From contig CACFJT010000002.1 in NCBI GenBank assembly GCA_902566705.1, forward strand, positions 1 to 64,000: a stretch of DNA of 64,000 bases, read 5' to 3'. Under the pieces are notes generated by a model, which was not told the DNA's origin, did no database searches, and saw nothing but the letters and a program-made list of their open reading frames with translations. A program made the position numbers and the translations under genes. Every line of letters starts with the position of its first letter. Within the stretch, counting starts at the first letter, position 1. The DNA is from an uncultured Pelagibacteraceae bacterium. Lineage in GTDB: Bacteria > Pseudomonadota > Alphaproteobacteria > Pelagibacterales > Pelagibacteraceae. Below, piece after piece: positions 1 to 10,639 of the stretch.

Positions 1-771
1 TTATACAAAGTTGCAACAATAAAAAAAATTCCAGCAAATACAATTATAGAATTTGCTAGAATTTATGGTTTTCAAGTTGATTTTCAAAGAGACATAAGAA
101 AAGGTGATAAATTTCAAGTTATGTATGAAATTTTTTTAAATGAAAAAGAAGAAATTATTGAAACTGGAGAAATTCTTTATGCAAATTTAAAATTAAGTGG
201 GAAAGATAACAGTTTATATTATTTTGATTTTAAAGGTAGTGAAGGTCATTATGATAAGAACGGTAAGAGTGTTAAAAAAGCATTAATGAAAACTCCAATA
301 AATGGTGCAAGACTTTCTTCTCCCTTCGGTATGAGAAAACATCCAATAGATGGTTACAATAAAATGCACAGAGGAACTGATTTTGCAGCACCTATGGGTA
401 CACCTATAATGGCTTCAGGTGATGGTGTAATTAAAAAAGCAGGTTGGTGTGGGGGAGGTGGAAATTGTATAAAGATTAGACATAATTCAACATATCAAAC
501 AGTTTATGCACATATGTCAAAATTTGCTCGTGGAATTAAAACTGGCGTGAGGGTTAAACAAGGACAGACAATTGGATACGTTGGATCGACTGGTAAATCA
601 ACTGGTCCTCATTTACATTATGAGGTTATAGTGAATGGAAAAAAAGTAAATTCACAAAAATTGAAACTTCCATCAGGTAAAATTTTAAAGGGTGAAGAAA
701 GAAAAATTTTTGAAACAAAGAAGATTAAATTAGATGTACTAAAATCTGAAAAAATAATTGGTTTAAATTAA
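1..771 (+). CDS. M23 family (LytM-type) metallopeptidase, 5'-truncated by window edge
   Basis: Frame is open from base 1 (LYKVATIKKIPANTIIEFARIYGFQ...) into the listed ORF; HRGTDFAAPMGTPI and GKSTGPHLHYEV peptidase M23 motifs. Confidence 0.9.
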   Translation, partial: LYKVATIKKIPANTIIEFARIYGFQVDFQRDIRKGDKFQVMYEIFLNEKEEIIETGEILYANLKLSGKDNSLYYFDFKGSEGHYDKNGKSVKKALMKTPINGARLSSPFGMRKHPIDGYNKMHRGTDFAAPMGTPIMASGDGVIKKAGWCGGGGNCIKIRHNSTYQTVYAHMSKFARGIKTGVRVKQGQTIGYVGSTGKSTGPHLHYEVIVNGKKVNSQKLKLPSGKILKGEERKIFETKKIKLDVLKSEKIIGLN

Positions 772-1217
772 TTTACACCTGCCTGTATTTTTTCATTTTT
801 TTTTATATCATCTTGATCCTCAGTTTGCTCTTTCAAATCAGTACTTAAATTTTCATTAGTAACTTCATCTACATCATTTGACAAATTTATATTATTTTCA
901 TTTTTATTTTCTGAAAATTTTTCTCTTTTAAAATTTTCTCTTTCATTCAATACTCTTGTGAAATGGTCAGCATGCTGTAAATAATTTTCTGATAAAATTT
1001 TATCACCATTAGAAGATGCCTCTCTGGCCAAATCATTATATTTTTCGATTAATTTAGGAGCATTATGATTGTTTCTTCCTGGCGCTTTTCTTTTAAAATT
1101 ATCGCTGTTTGAAAAATTTGATCCAAATTTTTGTCTATCCCCGTTAGATTTAAAATTTCGGTCACTTCTTCTAAAATTGTTTCTTCTATTGTTGTTATTA
1201 TTTCTGAATGTTACCAT
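768..1217 (-). CDS. DUF4167 family protein, Arg/Asn-rich N-terminus
   Basis: RRNNFRR-rich start followed by LIEKYNDLAREASSNGDKILSENYLQHADHFTRVLNE; usual position after prmC. Confidence 0.8.
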   Translation of the reverse strand: MVTFRNNNNNRRNNFRRSDRNFKSNGDRQKFGSNFSNSDNFKRKAPGRNNHNAPKLIEKYNDLAREASSNGDKILSENYLQHADHFTRVLNERENFKREKFSENKNENNINLSNDVDEVTNENLSTDLKEQTEDQDDIKKNEKIQAGVN

Positions 1218-1229
1218 AATCTAAAATGT

Positions 1230-2072
1230 TTATATTTTTGTACACACAATGCACCGATCATTATTTGCAAGATCTTTTATAGTTTTATTAATATAAAAAC
1301 CTTTTTTTTTTAATAAATTTACTACCTTGTTCTTTTGATCAAAGCCAATCTCTAAAACAAGTTTACCATTTGTTTTAATCAGTTCAGATGATTTTTTTAT
1401 AACTTTTCTGATTTCTGATAAACCGTCTATTCCTCCATTTAAAGCTAAATTCGGTTCAAAATTAGCTACATCTTTTTCCAAATATTTAATTTTAAATTTA
1501 TTAATATAAGGAGGATTAGATATAATTATATCATATTTGCCATAATTAAATTTGTCAACATTTGTTTTGAACAGTTTTAGTCTGTCTTGAACATTATGAT
1601 TAATTGCATTTATTCTACTTATATTTAAACAATTCTTGCTAATATCAATCCCTGTTCCATAAAAATTTCGCTTTTCTTTTAGGATTGATAATAAAATACA
1701 TCCAGAACCAATTCCAATATCTAAGATTTGCAATTTCTTTTTAAACCTACTTAATTTTAAAACTGTTTCGATTAATATTTCTGTATCAGGTCGCGGAATC
1801 AGTGTATCTTTGGTTACATAAAATTCTGACTTCCAAAAAAACTTTTTATTAATCAAATATGCGATCGGCTTTCTTAATGATCTTTTTTTTATCAACCTCT
1901 CAAAACTTTGAAAGTCTTTTTTATTAATTGTTTTTTTTGAATTTAAAACAACATATTCTCTATTTTTATTAATTACTTTTGCTAGCAAAATTTCAGAGTC
2001 TAAATATGGATTTGAAATTAATTTATCTTTTAAAATTCTTGCTCCCATAGTAAGTGCAGACTGAATATTCAT
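1230..2072 (-). CDS. prmC: Peptide chain release factor N5-glutamine methyltransferase
   Basis: ILDIGIGSGCILLSIL and NPPY motif (IIISNPPYI); follows prfA. Confidence 0.93.
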   Translation of the reverse strand: MNIQSALTMGARILKDKLISNPYLDSEILLAKVINKNREYVVLNSKKTINKKDFQSFERLIKKRSLRKPIAYLINKKFFWKSEFYVTKDTLIPRPDTEILIETVLKLSRFKKKLQILDIGIGSGCILLSILKEKRNFYGTGIDISKNCLNISRINAINHNVQDRLKLFKTNVDKFNYGKYDIIISNPPYINKFKIKYLEKDVANFEPNLALNGGIDGLSEIRKVIKKSSELIKTNGKLVLEIGFDQKNKVVNLLKKKGFYINKTIKDLANNDRCIVCTKI

Positions 2073-3146
2073 TTACTTTAAATTATTTAAACTTTCCTCT
2101 TGAGCTTGTAAAGTTAGTGACTCTATCATTTCGTCAAATGCTTCACCCTCTAAAAATTCATCAAGCTTATGAAGCGTTAAATTTATTCTATGGTCTGTAA
2201 CTCTACCTTGGGGAAAATTATAAGTTCTAATTCTTTCTGACCTATCTCCTGTACCAATTTTAGTTTTACGATCTTGAGATCTTTCTTGATCAATCCTGGA
2301 TCTTTCTAATTCATATAAACGTGCTCGCAATATTTTCATACCTTTTGCTTTATTTTTGTGCTGTGATTTTTCATCTTGTTGTGAAACAGATAATCCTGAG
2401 GGAATATGAGTTATTCTAACTGCACTATCAGTTGTATTAACTGATTGACCTCCTGGCCCTCCTGCTCTAAAAACGTCAATTCTTAAATCTGAATCATTTA
2501 TTTTTAGATCAACCTCTTCTGCCTCAGGCAATACAGCTACTGTTGCTGCAGATGTATGAACTCTTCCTTGGGTTTCAGTATCTGGAACTCGTTGTACCCT
2601 ATGAACTCCACTTTCATATTTTAATGTTGAATAAATATTGCTTCCTTTGATAGAAGCAATTACTTCTTTAAGACCCCCTGCATCACTTCTAGAAATTGAA
2701 ATAAGTTCTAATGACCATTTTTTTTTATGACTTACCTTTTCATACATTTTAAATAGGTCTGAAGCAAATAAACTTGCTTCCAATCCTCCTGTTCCTGCTC
2801 TTATCTCGATTATTGCATTTTTTTTATCAGCCTCATCTTTGGGTAATAAAAATAATTTTAATTTTTTTTCATTAGCTTCGTATTTATTTTGTAGTTCTAT
2901 TAATTCTAATTCTGCCATTTTTTTTAACTCTTCATCTCCTGAACTATCATTCAATATTTTTTCTAATTCTTCTCTTTCACCTTGAAAAGAAATATAATCT
3001 TTAGCATTTCCAACTATTTCATTTACATCAGAATACTCTTTTGATTTTTCTGCAAATAACTTTTTATCTAATTCACCTGAAGATAGATCCTTTTCTAAAG
3101 ATGAATGTTTTGTTATTAGTTCTTCAATTGTTTTTAGGGGAATCAT
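2073..3146 (-). CDS. prfA: Peptide chain release factor 1
   Basis: GGQ motif in [28 protein letters not shown]; full-length RF1. Confidence 0.97.
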   Translation of the reverse strand: MIPLKTIEELITKHSSLEKDLSSGELDKKLFAEKSKEYSDVNEIVGNAKDYISFQGEREELEKILNDSSGDEELKKMAELELIELQNKYEANEKKLKLFLLPKDEADKKNAIIEIRAGTGGLEASLFASDLFKMYEKVSHKKKWSLELISISRSDAGGLKEVIASIKGSNIYSTLKYESGVHRVQRVPDTETQGRVHTSAATVAVLPEAEEVDLKINDSDLRIDVFRAGGPGGQSVNTTDSAVRITHIPSGLSVSQQDEKSQHKNKAKGMKILRARLYELERSRIDQERSQDRKTKIGTGDRSERIRTYNFPQGRVTDHRINLTLHKLDEFLEGEAFDEMIESLTLQAQEESLNNLK

Positions 3147-3148
3147 AA

Positions 3149-4243
3149 TTAGTTCTCTAGTTCAGATGCTTTTTTCTCAACTTCACTAATTACCTTGTTA
3201 ATTATATCCTCAGTTAAAACTTTTTCATTCTGAACACCAGATAAGTAAAGCATATTATTTCCCTTGCCTCCTCCTGTAATTCCAATATCTGTCATTGCGG
3301 CTTCTCCTGGCCCATTAACTACACAGCCAATAATTGATAGAGTTATGGGTGTTTTAATATGAGCTAATTTTTCTTCTAAAATTTTAACTGTATCAATCAC
3401 CTGAAATGCTTGTCTTGCACATGATGGACAAGATATTATCTTTACACCTCTATTTCTTAAATTTAGTGATTTTAATATTTCATTTCCTATTTTTACTTCC
3501 TGAGTTGGATTATCAGATAATGAGATTCTTATCGTGTCTCCAATTCCATCCATCAACAAACTACCAATACCAATAGATGACTTTATGCTGCCAGAAACAA
3601 AGCCGCCTGCCTCTGTAATTCCAAGATGTAAAGGATAATCTGTAACCTCAGATAGCTGCCTATATGCTGCAATAGATAGAAAAACATCTGATGATTTAAC
3701 ACTAATTTTAAAATTAAAAAAATCTTTATCCTCTAAAATTTTTATATTCCTCTGAGCACTTTCTACTAAAGCCTCTGGACAAGGCTCTTTAAATTTTTCT
3801 AAAATATCTTTTTCTAATGAGCCTGCGTTAACTCCAACTCTTATAGAGCAATTGTTATTCTTTGCAGCTTTTAATATCTCATGAATCTTCGATGCATCTC
3901 CAATATTTCCTGGATTAATTCTTAGGCAGCTAGCTCCATTTTCTGCTGCCTCAATGGCTCTTTTATAATGAAAATGAATATCCGCAACTACTGGTATTGA
4001 GACATGTTTTACAATTTCTTTAAGTGCTAATGTTGAACTTTCATCAGGACAAGAAACTCTTACAATATCTGCACCTTCCTCTGTTATATCATTAATTTGT
4101 TTGATAGTTGCTTTAACATCAGTAGTTATAGTATTAGTCATTGATTGAACAGAAATAGGGTTGTCACCACCAATCTTTACGGGTCCAACATTTATTACTT
4201 TAGTTTTCTTTCTTTTAATATCTCTAAAAGGTCTTACGCTCAT
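3149..4243 (-). CDS. ispG: 4-hydroxy-3-methylbut-2-enyl diphosphate synthase
   Basis: [31 protein letters not shown] and [10 protein letters not shown] motifs. Confidence 0.97.
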   Translation of the reverse strand: MSVRPFRDIKRKKTKVINVGPVKIGGDNPISVQSMTNTITTDVKATIKQINDITEEGADIVRVSCPDESSTLALKEIVKHVSIPVVADIHFHYKRAIEAAENGASCLRINPGNIGDASKIHEILKAAKNNNCSIRVGVNAGSLEKDILEKFKEPCPEALVESAQRNIKILEDKDFFNFKISVKSSDVFLSIAAYRQLSEVTDYPLHLGITEAGGFVSGSIKSSIGIGSLLMDGIGDTIRISLSDNPTQEVKIGNEILKSLNLRNRGVKIISCPSCARQAFQVIDTVKILEEKLAHIKTPITLSIIGCVVNGPGEAAMTDIGITGGGKGNNMLYLSGVQNEKVLTEDIINKVISEVEKKASELEN

Positions 4244-4249
4244 TATAAT

Positions 4250-5461
4250 TCAGCCTAATTTAAATTCTTTATGTAAAGCTGCTATAGCTCTTTTAGCATG
4301 CTTAGCAGAAACTAGAACTGAAATTTTAATTTCAGATGTAGAAATAACCAAAATATTAATTTTTTTTGAAGCTAGAGACTGAAACATTCTATATGTTATT
4401 CCTGGAGTAGTTATCATACCAACACCTATAATAGAAATTTTTGAAACACCTTTATCGAATGATATTTTTTTAAAAGATATTTTTTTATTTTGTTTAATTA
4501 ATTTTTCTGTTTTTTTTAAATCTTCAGATTTTATTGTAAAAGTAAGATCAGTCTCTTTTCCATTTAAAGAAATGTTTTGAACTACCATATCTACATTGAT
4601 AAGATTTTTTGATAATGGTTTAAAAATTGACGCAGCAACCCCTGGTCTATCTTTAACACCCACAATTGTGATTTTGGCATCATTTTTAGTAGATGAAATT
4701 CCAGTTATAATCTGATTGCTGAAAGTTTTTTTAGAACCTGTGATTAATGTTCCACTCTTTAAAACGAAGGAAGATTTAACCTTAATATCAATCTTATTTA
4801 ACTTAGCATCTTGAACTGATGATGGCTGCATTACTTTTGAGCCAAGAGATGCCATCTCTAACATTTCATCATAGAAAATTTTTTTTATTTTTTTTGCTTT
4901 TTTATATTGTCTTGGGTCAGTAGTATAAACTCCATCTACATCAGTATAAATTATACACTCATCTGCTTTAATAAATTTTGCGACCATAATTGCTGTTGCA
5001 TCTGATCCACTTCTTCCAATAGTGGTAATTCTAAAACTATTGCTGATACCTTGAAAGCCAGTGATTATAGGTACACCACCAGACTTAATGTACTTATTTA
5101 ATTCTTTAATACCTACTGAACGAATTCTTGCGAGTGAATGGGGACCATCTGTTAAAATAGGTAATTGCCAAGATGTCCAAGATCTTGACTTAAACCCATT
5201 ATGTTTTAATCTTCCAGCAATAAGTGCACATGAAACTTGTTCTCCAGTAGAAACTAATGCATCATATTCCGCTCTATCAAAATTGTTGCTAAGCAATTTT
5301 GATTTATTTACCAATTCATTTGTCACACCACTCATCGCTGATGATACAACAACTACTCTATTTTTATTCTTTTTGTAAAAAGCAATTATTTTACATACCT
5401 TTTTAATTCTATCTACAGTTCCTACAGATGTTCCACCAAATTTTAATACTACTGTTTTCAT
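4250..5461 (-). CDS. lysC: Aspartate kinase with C-terminal ACT domains
   Basis: VLKFGGTSVGTVDRI, GRSGSDATA, TDVDGVYTTDPR. Confidence 0.97.
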   Translation of the reverse strand: MKTVVLKFGGTSVGTVDRIKKVCKIIAFYKKNKNRVVVVSSAMSGVTNELVNKSKLLSNNFDRAEYDALVSTGEQVSCALIAGRLKHNGFKSRSWTSWQLPILTDGPHSLARIRSVGIKELNKYIKSGGVPIITGFQGISNSFRITTIGRSGSDATAIMVAKFIKADECIIYTDVDGVYTTDPRQYKKAKKIKKIFYDEMLEMASLGSKVMQPSSVQDAKLNKIDIKVKSSFVLKSGTLITGSKKTFSNQIITGISSTKNDAKITIVGVKDRPGVAASIFKPLSKNLINVDMVVQNISLNGKETDLTFTIKSEDLKKTEKLIKQNKKISFKKISFDKGVSKISIIGVGMITTPGITYRMFQSLASKKINILVISTSEIKISVLVSAKHAKRAIAALHKEFKLG

Positions 5462-5536
5462 GCTAGCTTTAATTATAAATATTTAATAAATAATGGATAA
5501 AATACATCTAAATTATTATGTCAACTATTTATCTGA

Positions 5537-6259
5537 ATGACTAGTGTAAATAAAAAAGAAATAGATAAATTTTCTAAAATGGCTGATGAATGGTGGGATC
5601 CAGAAGGTAAATTCAAACCACTTCATAAATTCAATCCGATAAGAATTAAATATATAAAGGAAAATATTATTAAAAATTTTAAATTAAAAAATAAATCTAA
5701 ACCATTATCTGGAATTAATATTTTAGATATTGGATGCGGTGGAGGATTATTATCTGAACCAATGTCAATAATGGGTGCAAATGTAACTGGTATTGATGCT
5801 TCTGATAAAAATATAAAAATTGCAAGAGTTCATTCAAAAAAAAATAAATTAAAAATTAATTATTTATGTTCTTCACCTGAGAAACTTAAAATTAAAAAAA
5901 AATTTGATGTTATTTTAAATATGGAAATTGTTGAACATGTCGAAGATATAGATTTTTTTTTAAAATCCTGCTCAAAACTTTTAAAAAAAAATGGTCTAAT
6001 GTTTGTTGCAACAATAAATAAAACTTTAAAATCTTATATATTTGCAATTGTTGGAGCTGAATATGTTTTAAGATGGCTTCCAATAGGCACACATGAATGG
6101 GAAAAATTTGTCAAACCTGAAGATCTTAAAAAAACTTTAATGAAATACAATTTATCTCTCAATAAGTTAGATGGTATGAATTTTAATATTATTAAGGACC
6201 AATGGAATATTTCAAGAGATTTATCTATAAATTACATAGGAAAATTTATTAAAAACTAA
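5537..6259 (+). CDS. ubiG: Ubiquinone biosynthesis O-methyltransferase
   Basis: DEWWDPEGKFKPLHKFNPIRI, ILDIGCGGGLLSEPM. Confidence 0.95.
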   Translation: MTSVNKKEIDKFSKMADEWWDPEGKFKPLHKFNPIRIKYIKENIIKNFKLKNKSKPLSGINILDIGCGGGLLSEPMSIMGANVTGIDASDKNIKIARVHSKKNKLKINYLCSSPEKLKIKKKFDVILNMEIVEHVEDIDFFLKSCSKLLKKNGLMFVATINKTLKSYIFAIVGAEYVLRWLPIGTHEWEKFVKPEDLKKTLMKYNLSLNKLDGMNFNIIKDQWNISRDLSINYIGKFIKN

Positions 6260-6684
6260 TTTTCATTTTCATCTATCCAAGGGATTACTTGAGTGTATAT
6301 ACCCTCTTCTCTTAATTCTTTTAAATCTCTCTTTGATGCTCTTCCATAAATACCTTTAGATTTTTTTTTACGATCATAATGAATTGACCTGGCCTCATAA
6401 GTAAAATTATCTCCTACATATTTAAAATTTTCTTTAATAAATTTTTGATAACCAATTATAGTCTTTTTTACTTTATTAAATTTCTTTAAATCTATATTTT
6501 TATCTATTTTTGATTTACTATTAATTAATTGAGGAGCCATAATTGTTTTTTCAACTTTGAATGAATTACATTTATGGCAATTCAAAAGTTTTTTCTTTTT
6601 TAATCTTTCGTATTCAATTGATGATGCAAACCAACTGTCAAATTTTAAATCACAGTCTTTACAGATAAGTTTATATTTAATCAT
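6256..6684 (-). CDS. DUF1178 family protein
   Basis: MIKYKLICKDCDLKFDSWFASSIEYERL with CxxC pairs; convergent with ubiG. Confidence 0.85.
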   Translation of the reverse strand: MIKYKLICKDCDLKFDSWFASSIEYERLKKKKLLNCHKCNSFKVEKTIMAPQLINSKSKIDKNIDLKKFNKVKKTIIGYQKFIKENFKYVGDNFTYEARSIHYDRKKKSKGIYGRASKRDLKELREEGIYTQVIPWIDENEN

Positions 6685-6722
6685 AACCCTAAATTAATTA
6701 TACTTTTTAATTTTTCAATAAG

Positions 6723-8024
6723 TTAACTTCTATAGTCCGCATTAATTTCAACATATTTTTTTGTTAAATCCATTGTATAGGCGGTGAAGTGTTTCTTTCC
6801 TGTAAAAGTTTCAATATTTATATCTATATTTTCAGATTTCATGTAATTTGCAGTCTGTTTTTCATCATAATTTTGGCTAAATTTTCCTCCTTCTACAATT
6901 ATGATACTTCCAAACTTAATTAATAATTTATTTAAATTAATTTTAGGTCCTGCTTTACCAATCGCCATAATAACTCGTCCCCAATTTGGATCTTCTCCAG
7001 CAATCGCAGTTTTTACTAATGGAGAATTTGCAACTGAGAATGCAATTTTTTTTGCATCTATCTCATTTTTACACTTACTAACATTTATTTTTATAAATTT
7101 TGAGGCCCCTTCACCGTCTGAAACAACTCGTTTAGCAAGATTCAAAAGAACATTATTTAAAGCTTTGTCAAAATTTTTAATTTTGTTTTCATTGACGCTT
7201 TTCACTTGAGAATTTTTTACTTCATTAGTTGCAAAAATTGTTGCCATATCATTGGTGCTAGTATCCCCATCACAAGAGATTGCATTAAATGTATTAGTGA
7301 TATTTTTTTTTAATAACTTTCCCAAAATATCATTTGATAAAGTTGCATCTGTAAATATATACGCAAGTGTTGTTGCCATATTTGGGTATATCATTCCTGA
7401 TCCTTTAGCAATTCCGTATATTTTTACTTTTTCACCTCCAATATGACATTCCTCCATTGCTAATTTTGGCTTGGTATCAGTAGTCATGATTGCAAGTGCT
7501 GCCTTCATCCAAATAAATTTATTTTGGGTATAACGAATTTTATTTATTAAATTTGGAATATTTTTGGAAATTTTTTCATATGGAAAAATTTCTCCTATAG
7601 TTCCTGTACAACCAAAAATTATATTTTTTGTAGAAATTTTCTTTGGATTGTCCTCGTCTTCCTCTTGTTTTTTGTTTAATTGTTTTGAAGTTACATCTGC
7701 TATTTTTTTTAAACTTTCATAACCTTGCTTTCCAGTAAAAGCATTCGCGTTTCTTGTGTTTACAATAAGAGAATAAATTTTTTTTGGTCTTTGGTTAATA
7801 TTCCATTTAATGTTTTCAGATACTATTTTTGACTGGGTATAAACAGAAGCATAATTAGCGCCTTCTCTGAAGTAAAACATTGTTAAATCATCTCTGATAT
7901 CTTTATATAAATTTGCTGAAACAACTGAAATTGAAAGACCATCTAAATGATCAAGGTCTTGAAAATCAATCATTTTAGTATTTTTCGATTGAGATGATAT
8001 AAAATTTGTTAAATTAATTCCCAT
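6723..8024 (-). CDS. argJ: Bifunctional ornithine acetyltransferase / N-acetylglutamate synthase
   Basis: GSGMIYPNMATTLAY self-cleavage region, VNTRNANAFTG, AGEDPNWGRVIMA. Confidence 0.95.
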   Translation of the reverse strand: MGINLTNFISSQSKNTKMIDFQDLDHLDGLSISVVSANLYKDIRDDLTMFYFREGANYASVYTQSKIVSENIKWNINQRPKKIYSLIVNTRNANAFTGKQGYESLKKIADVTSKQLNKKQEEDEDNPKKISTKNIIFGCTGTIGEIFPYEKISKNIPNLINKIRYTQNKFIWMKAALAIMTTDTKPKLAMEECHIGGEKVKIYGIAKGSGMIYPNMATTLAYIFTDATLSNDILGKLLKKNITNTFNAISCDGDTSTNDMATIFATNEVKNSQVKSVNENKIKNFDKALNNVLLNLAKRVVSDGEGASKFIKINVSKCKNEIDAKKIAFSVANSPLVKTAIAGEDPNWGRVIMAIGKAGPKINLNKLLIKFGSIIIVEGGKFSQNYDEKQTANYMKSENIDINIETFTGKKHFTAYTMDLTKKYVEINADYRS

Positions 8025-8089
8025 ATTGTTTAAATTATTTATTTAATACATATATTAAACAATATAAGTAAAGAATAAATCAAATAGTA

Positions 8090-10636
8090 ATGTTTAACCC
8101 ATTAAATTTAATATCAAAATTTATCAAATCTAGTAATCAAAAAGAGCTAGATAGAATTGGTAATATTGTTGAAAAAATAAACTTATACGAGGAAGATTTT
8201 AAAAAATTAAATGACGCCGACTTTCCAAAAAAAACAAATGAATTTAAAAATTTGATAAAAGATGGAAAATCTTTAGATGAATTACTTCCAGAAGCTTTTG
8301 CTTTAGTCAGAGAGGCTGCCATAAGAACAAGAAATGAAAGACACTTTAACGTTCAGTTAATTGGAGGCGTAGCCTTACATGAGGGAAAAATTGCTGAGAT
8401 GAGAACTGGAGAGGGAAAAACTTTAACCATAACACTTGCTGCTTATTTAAATGCAATAGGTGGCAAGGGTGTTCATATAGTAACTGTAAATGATTATCTT
8501 GCAAAAAGAGACTCGATTGAAATGGGGCAAATTTATAATTTTCTAGGTATCTCATCAGGATTTATAAACAACTATCAAGATGATGCTGAGCGTAAGAAGA
8601 ACTATAATTGTGATATCACTTATGCAACTAATAGTGAATTAGGTTTTGATTATTTAAGAGATAATATGAAATTTTCTGAAGAGCAAATGGTTCAGAGAGA
8701 TCATAATTTTTCAATTGTAGATGAAATTGATTCATGTTTGATTGATGAGGCAAGAACACCTTTAATTATTTCTGGAGCAGCTGAAGATAAGACTGCTCAA
8801 TATCTTGCGATTGATAAATTAATTAGAATTTTAAATAATAAGGACTTTGAAATAGATGAAAAAGAAAAGAGCGTTTTGTTAACCAATGACGGAATTAATA
8901 ATGTTGAAAAACTCTTTTCTAACGCAGGAATTTTAAAAAATAATAACTTTTATGATCCAGAAAATTTACATTTAGTTCACCATGTTAATCAAGCTTTGCG
9001 AGCAAATCATTTATTTGAAAAGGGTAAAGACTATATAGTTAAAGATGGAAGTCTTAAAATTATTGATGAACTTACTGGAAGAATTTTAGAGGGCAGACGT
9101 TTTGGAGATGGTTTGCATCAAGCATTAGAAGCCAAGGAAAAACTTCAAGTACAAGCTGAAAATCAGACTTTAGCTTCTATAACATATCAAAATTATTTTA
9201 AACTTTACAAAAAAATATCAGGTTGCACCGGTACTGCAGCTACAGAGTCTGAAGAGTTTTTTGAAATTTATAATCTTCCTGTCATAGTTATTCCAACCAA
9301 TAAAGAAATGATTCGAAAAGATTTTAATGATTTAATTTTTAGAACAGAAAAAGAAAAGAACAATGCAATTATAGAAAAAATAATTGAAAGAAATAAATTA
9401 GGTCAACCAATTTTAGTATTTACCTCAAGCATTAATAAATCTGAAATTTATTCGAATTTATTGAATAAAAAAAATATTAAACATGTAGTTTTAAATGCCA
9501 AAAATCATGAAAATGAGGCTGAGATAATAGCAAATGCAGGAAAGGAAAATTCGTTAATTATTACAACAAGTATTTCAGGAAGAGGAGTTGATATTCAACT
9601 TGGTGGTAAAAAAGGTTCTATCGAGGAAGAGCAACTTAAAATAAATAAAGATAAAATTAAATCTTTAGGTGGTTTATTTGTTATTGGTACTGAAAGAATG
9701 GAATCAAGAAGGGTTGATAACCAAGCTAGAGGAAGGGCTGGAAGACAAGGAGATGAAGGTAGTTCTATATTTTATGTTAGTCTAGAGGATGATTTAATGA
9801 GAATTTTTGGATCAGAGTCTATGAATAGCATGCTTGAAAAACTTGGACTTAAAGACGGAGAAAGTATTGATCATCCTTGGATTAATAAAGCATTAGAGAG
9901 AGCACAGCAAAAGGTGGAAGCTAGAAATTTTGATATAAGAAAAACACTTATTAAATTTGATAATGTTCTTAACGATCAAAGGCACGTTGTATTTTCACAA
10001 AGAAAAAATGCTATGAACAGCGAAAATATATTTGATTATTCTGATGAATTTTTAAAAGAAATATCTGATGATTTAATTAAGTTAAAAATTTCAAACTTAT
10101 CTAATCCTAAAAGCAATGAATTTATCAATAAAACCAAACAAATAATTGGAAAAAGTTTTGAAGAAACTGAATTCAAGGATTTAATTGAGGCAAATGATAA
10201 CGATTTTAGAGAAAAGATTTTTAATAAATTTCAAGAAACTAGAAAAGACCGGATTAAACTTCTAGGTGAAGATCATGCAAAGGAAATTGAAAAAAGAATT
10301 TTTCTACAATCAATTGATTTAAATTGGAAATCACATATCCAATATTTAGAGCAATTAAGACAAGTTGTAGGCTTAAGATCTTATGGTCAGAGAGATCCAT
10401 TAGTTGAATATAAAAAAGAAGCATTTGAATTATTTTCAAATCTTTTGGAAAAATTAAAATTAGATTATTTAACAATATTAATAAACTTAAAAGTTGTTCT
10501 GGAATCAAACACAGAAAAAGAAAATAAACAAAATGATATTTCTAAAAAAATATCAAATAACAAAAAAATTGGAAGAAATGAACCTTGCTTTTGTGGATCT
10601 GGTAAGAAATTCAAGCACTGTCACGGAGCTTTATAA
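8090..10636 (+). CDS. secA: Preprotein translocase ATPase SecA
   Basis: MRTGEGKTL, DEIDSCLIDEARTPLIISG, C-terminal zinc motif NEPCFCGSGKKFKHCHG. Confidence 0.98.
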   Translation: MFNPLNLISKFIKSSNQKELDRIGNIVEKINLYEEDFKKLNDADFPKKTNEFKNLIKDGKSLDELLPEAFALVREAAIRTRNERHFNVQLIGGVALHEGKIAEMRTGEGKTLTITLAAYLNAIGGKGVHIVTVNDYLAKRDSIEMGQIYNFLGISSGFINNYQDDAERKKNYNCDITYATNSELGFDYLRDNMKFSEEQMVQRDHNFSIVDEIDSCLIDEARTPLIISGAAEDKTAQYLAIDKLIRILNNKDFEIDEKEKSVLLTNDGINNVEKLFSNAGILKNNNFYDPENLHLVHHVNQALRANHLFEKGKDYIVKDGSLKIIDELTGRILEGRRFGDGLHQALEAKEKLQVQAENQTLASITYQNYFKLYKKISGCTGTAATESEEFFEIYNLPVIVIPTNKEMIRKDFNDLIFRTEKEKNNAIIEKIIERNKLGQPILVFTSSINKSEIYSNLLNKKNIKHVVLNAKNHENEAEIIANAGKENSLIITTSISGRGVDIQLGGKKGSIEEEQLKINKDKIKSLGGLFVIGTERMESRRVDNQARGRAGRQGDEGSSIFYVSLEDDLMRIFGSESMNSMLEKLGLKDGESIDHPWINKALERAQQKVEARNFDIRKTLIKFDNVLNDQRHVVFSQRKNAMNSENIFDYSDEFLKEISDDLIKLKISNLSNPKSNEFINKTKQIIGKSFEETEFKDLIEANDNDFREKIFNKFQETRKDRIKLLGEDHAKEIEKRIFLQSIDLNWKSHIQYLEQLRQVVGLRSYGQRDPLVEYKKEAFELFSNLLEKLKLDYLTILINLKVVLESNTEKENKQNDISKKISNNKKIGRNEPCFCGSGKKFKHCHGAL

Positions 10637-10639
10637 AAT

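Noticed and set aside
5061-5378. 105-aa plus-strand ORF antisense to lysC
   Set aside because: Shadow ORF opposite a well-supported gene with no recognisable domain.
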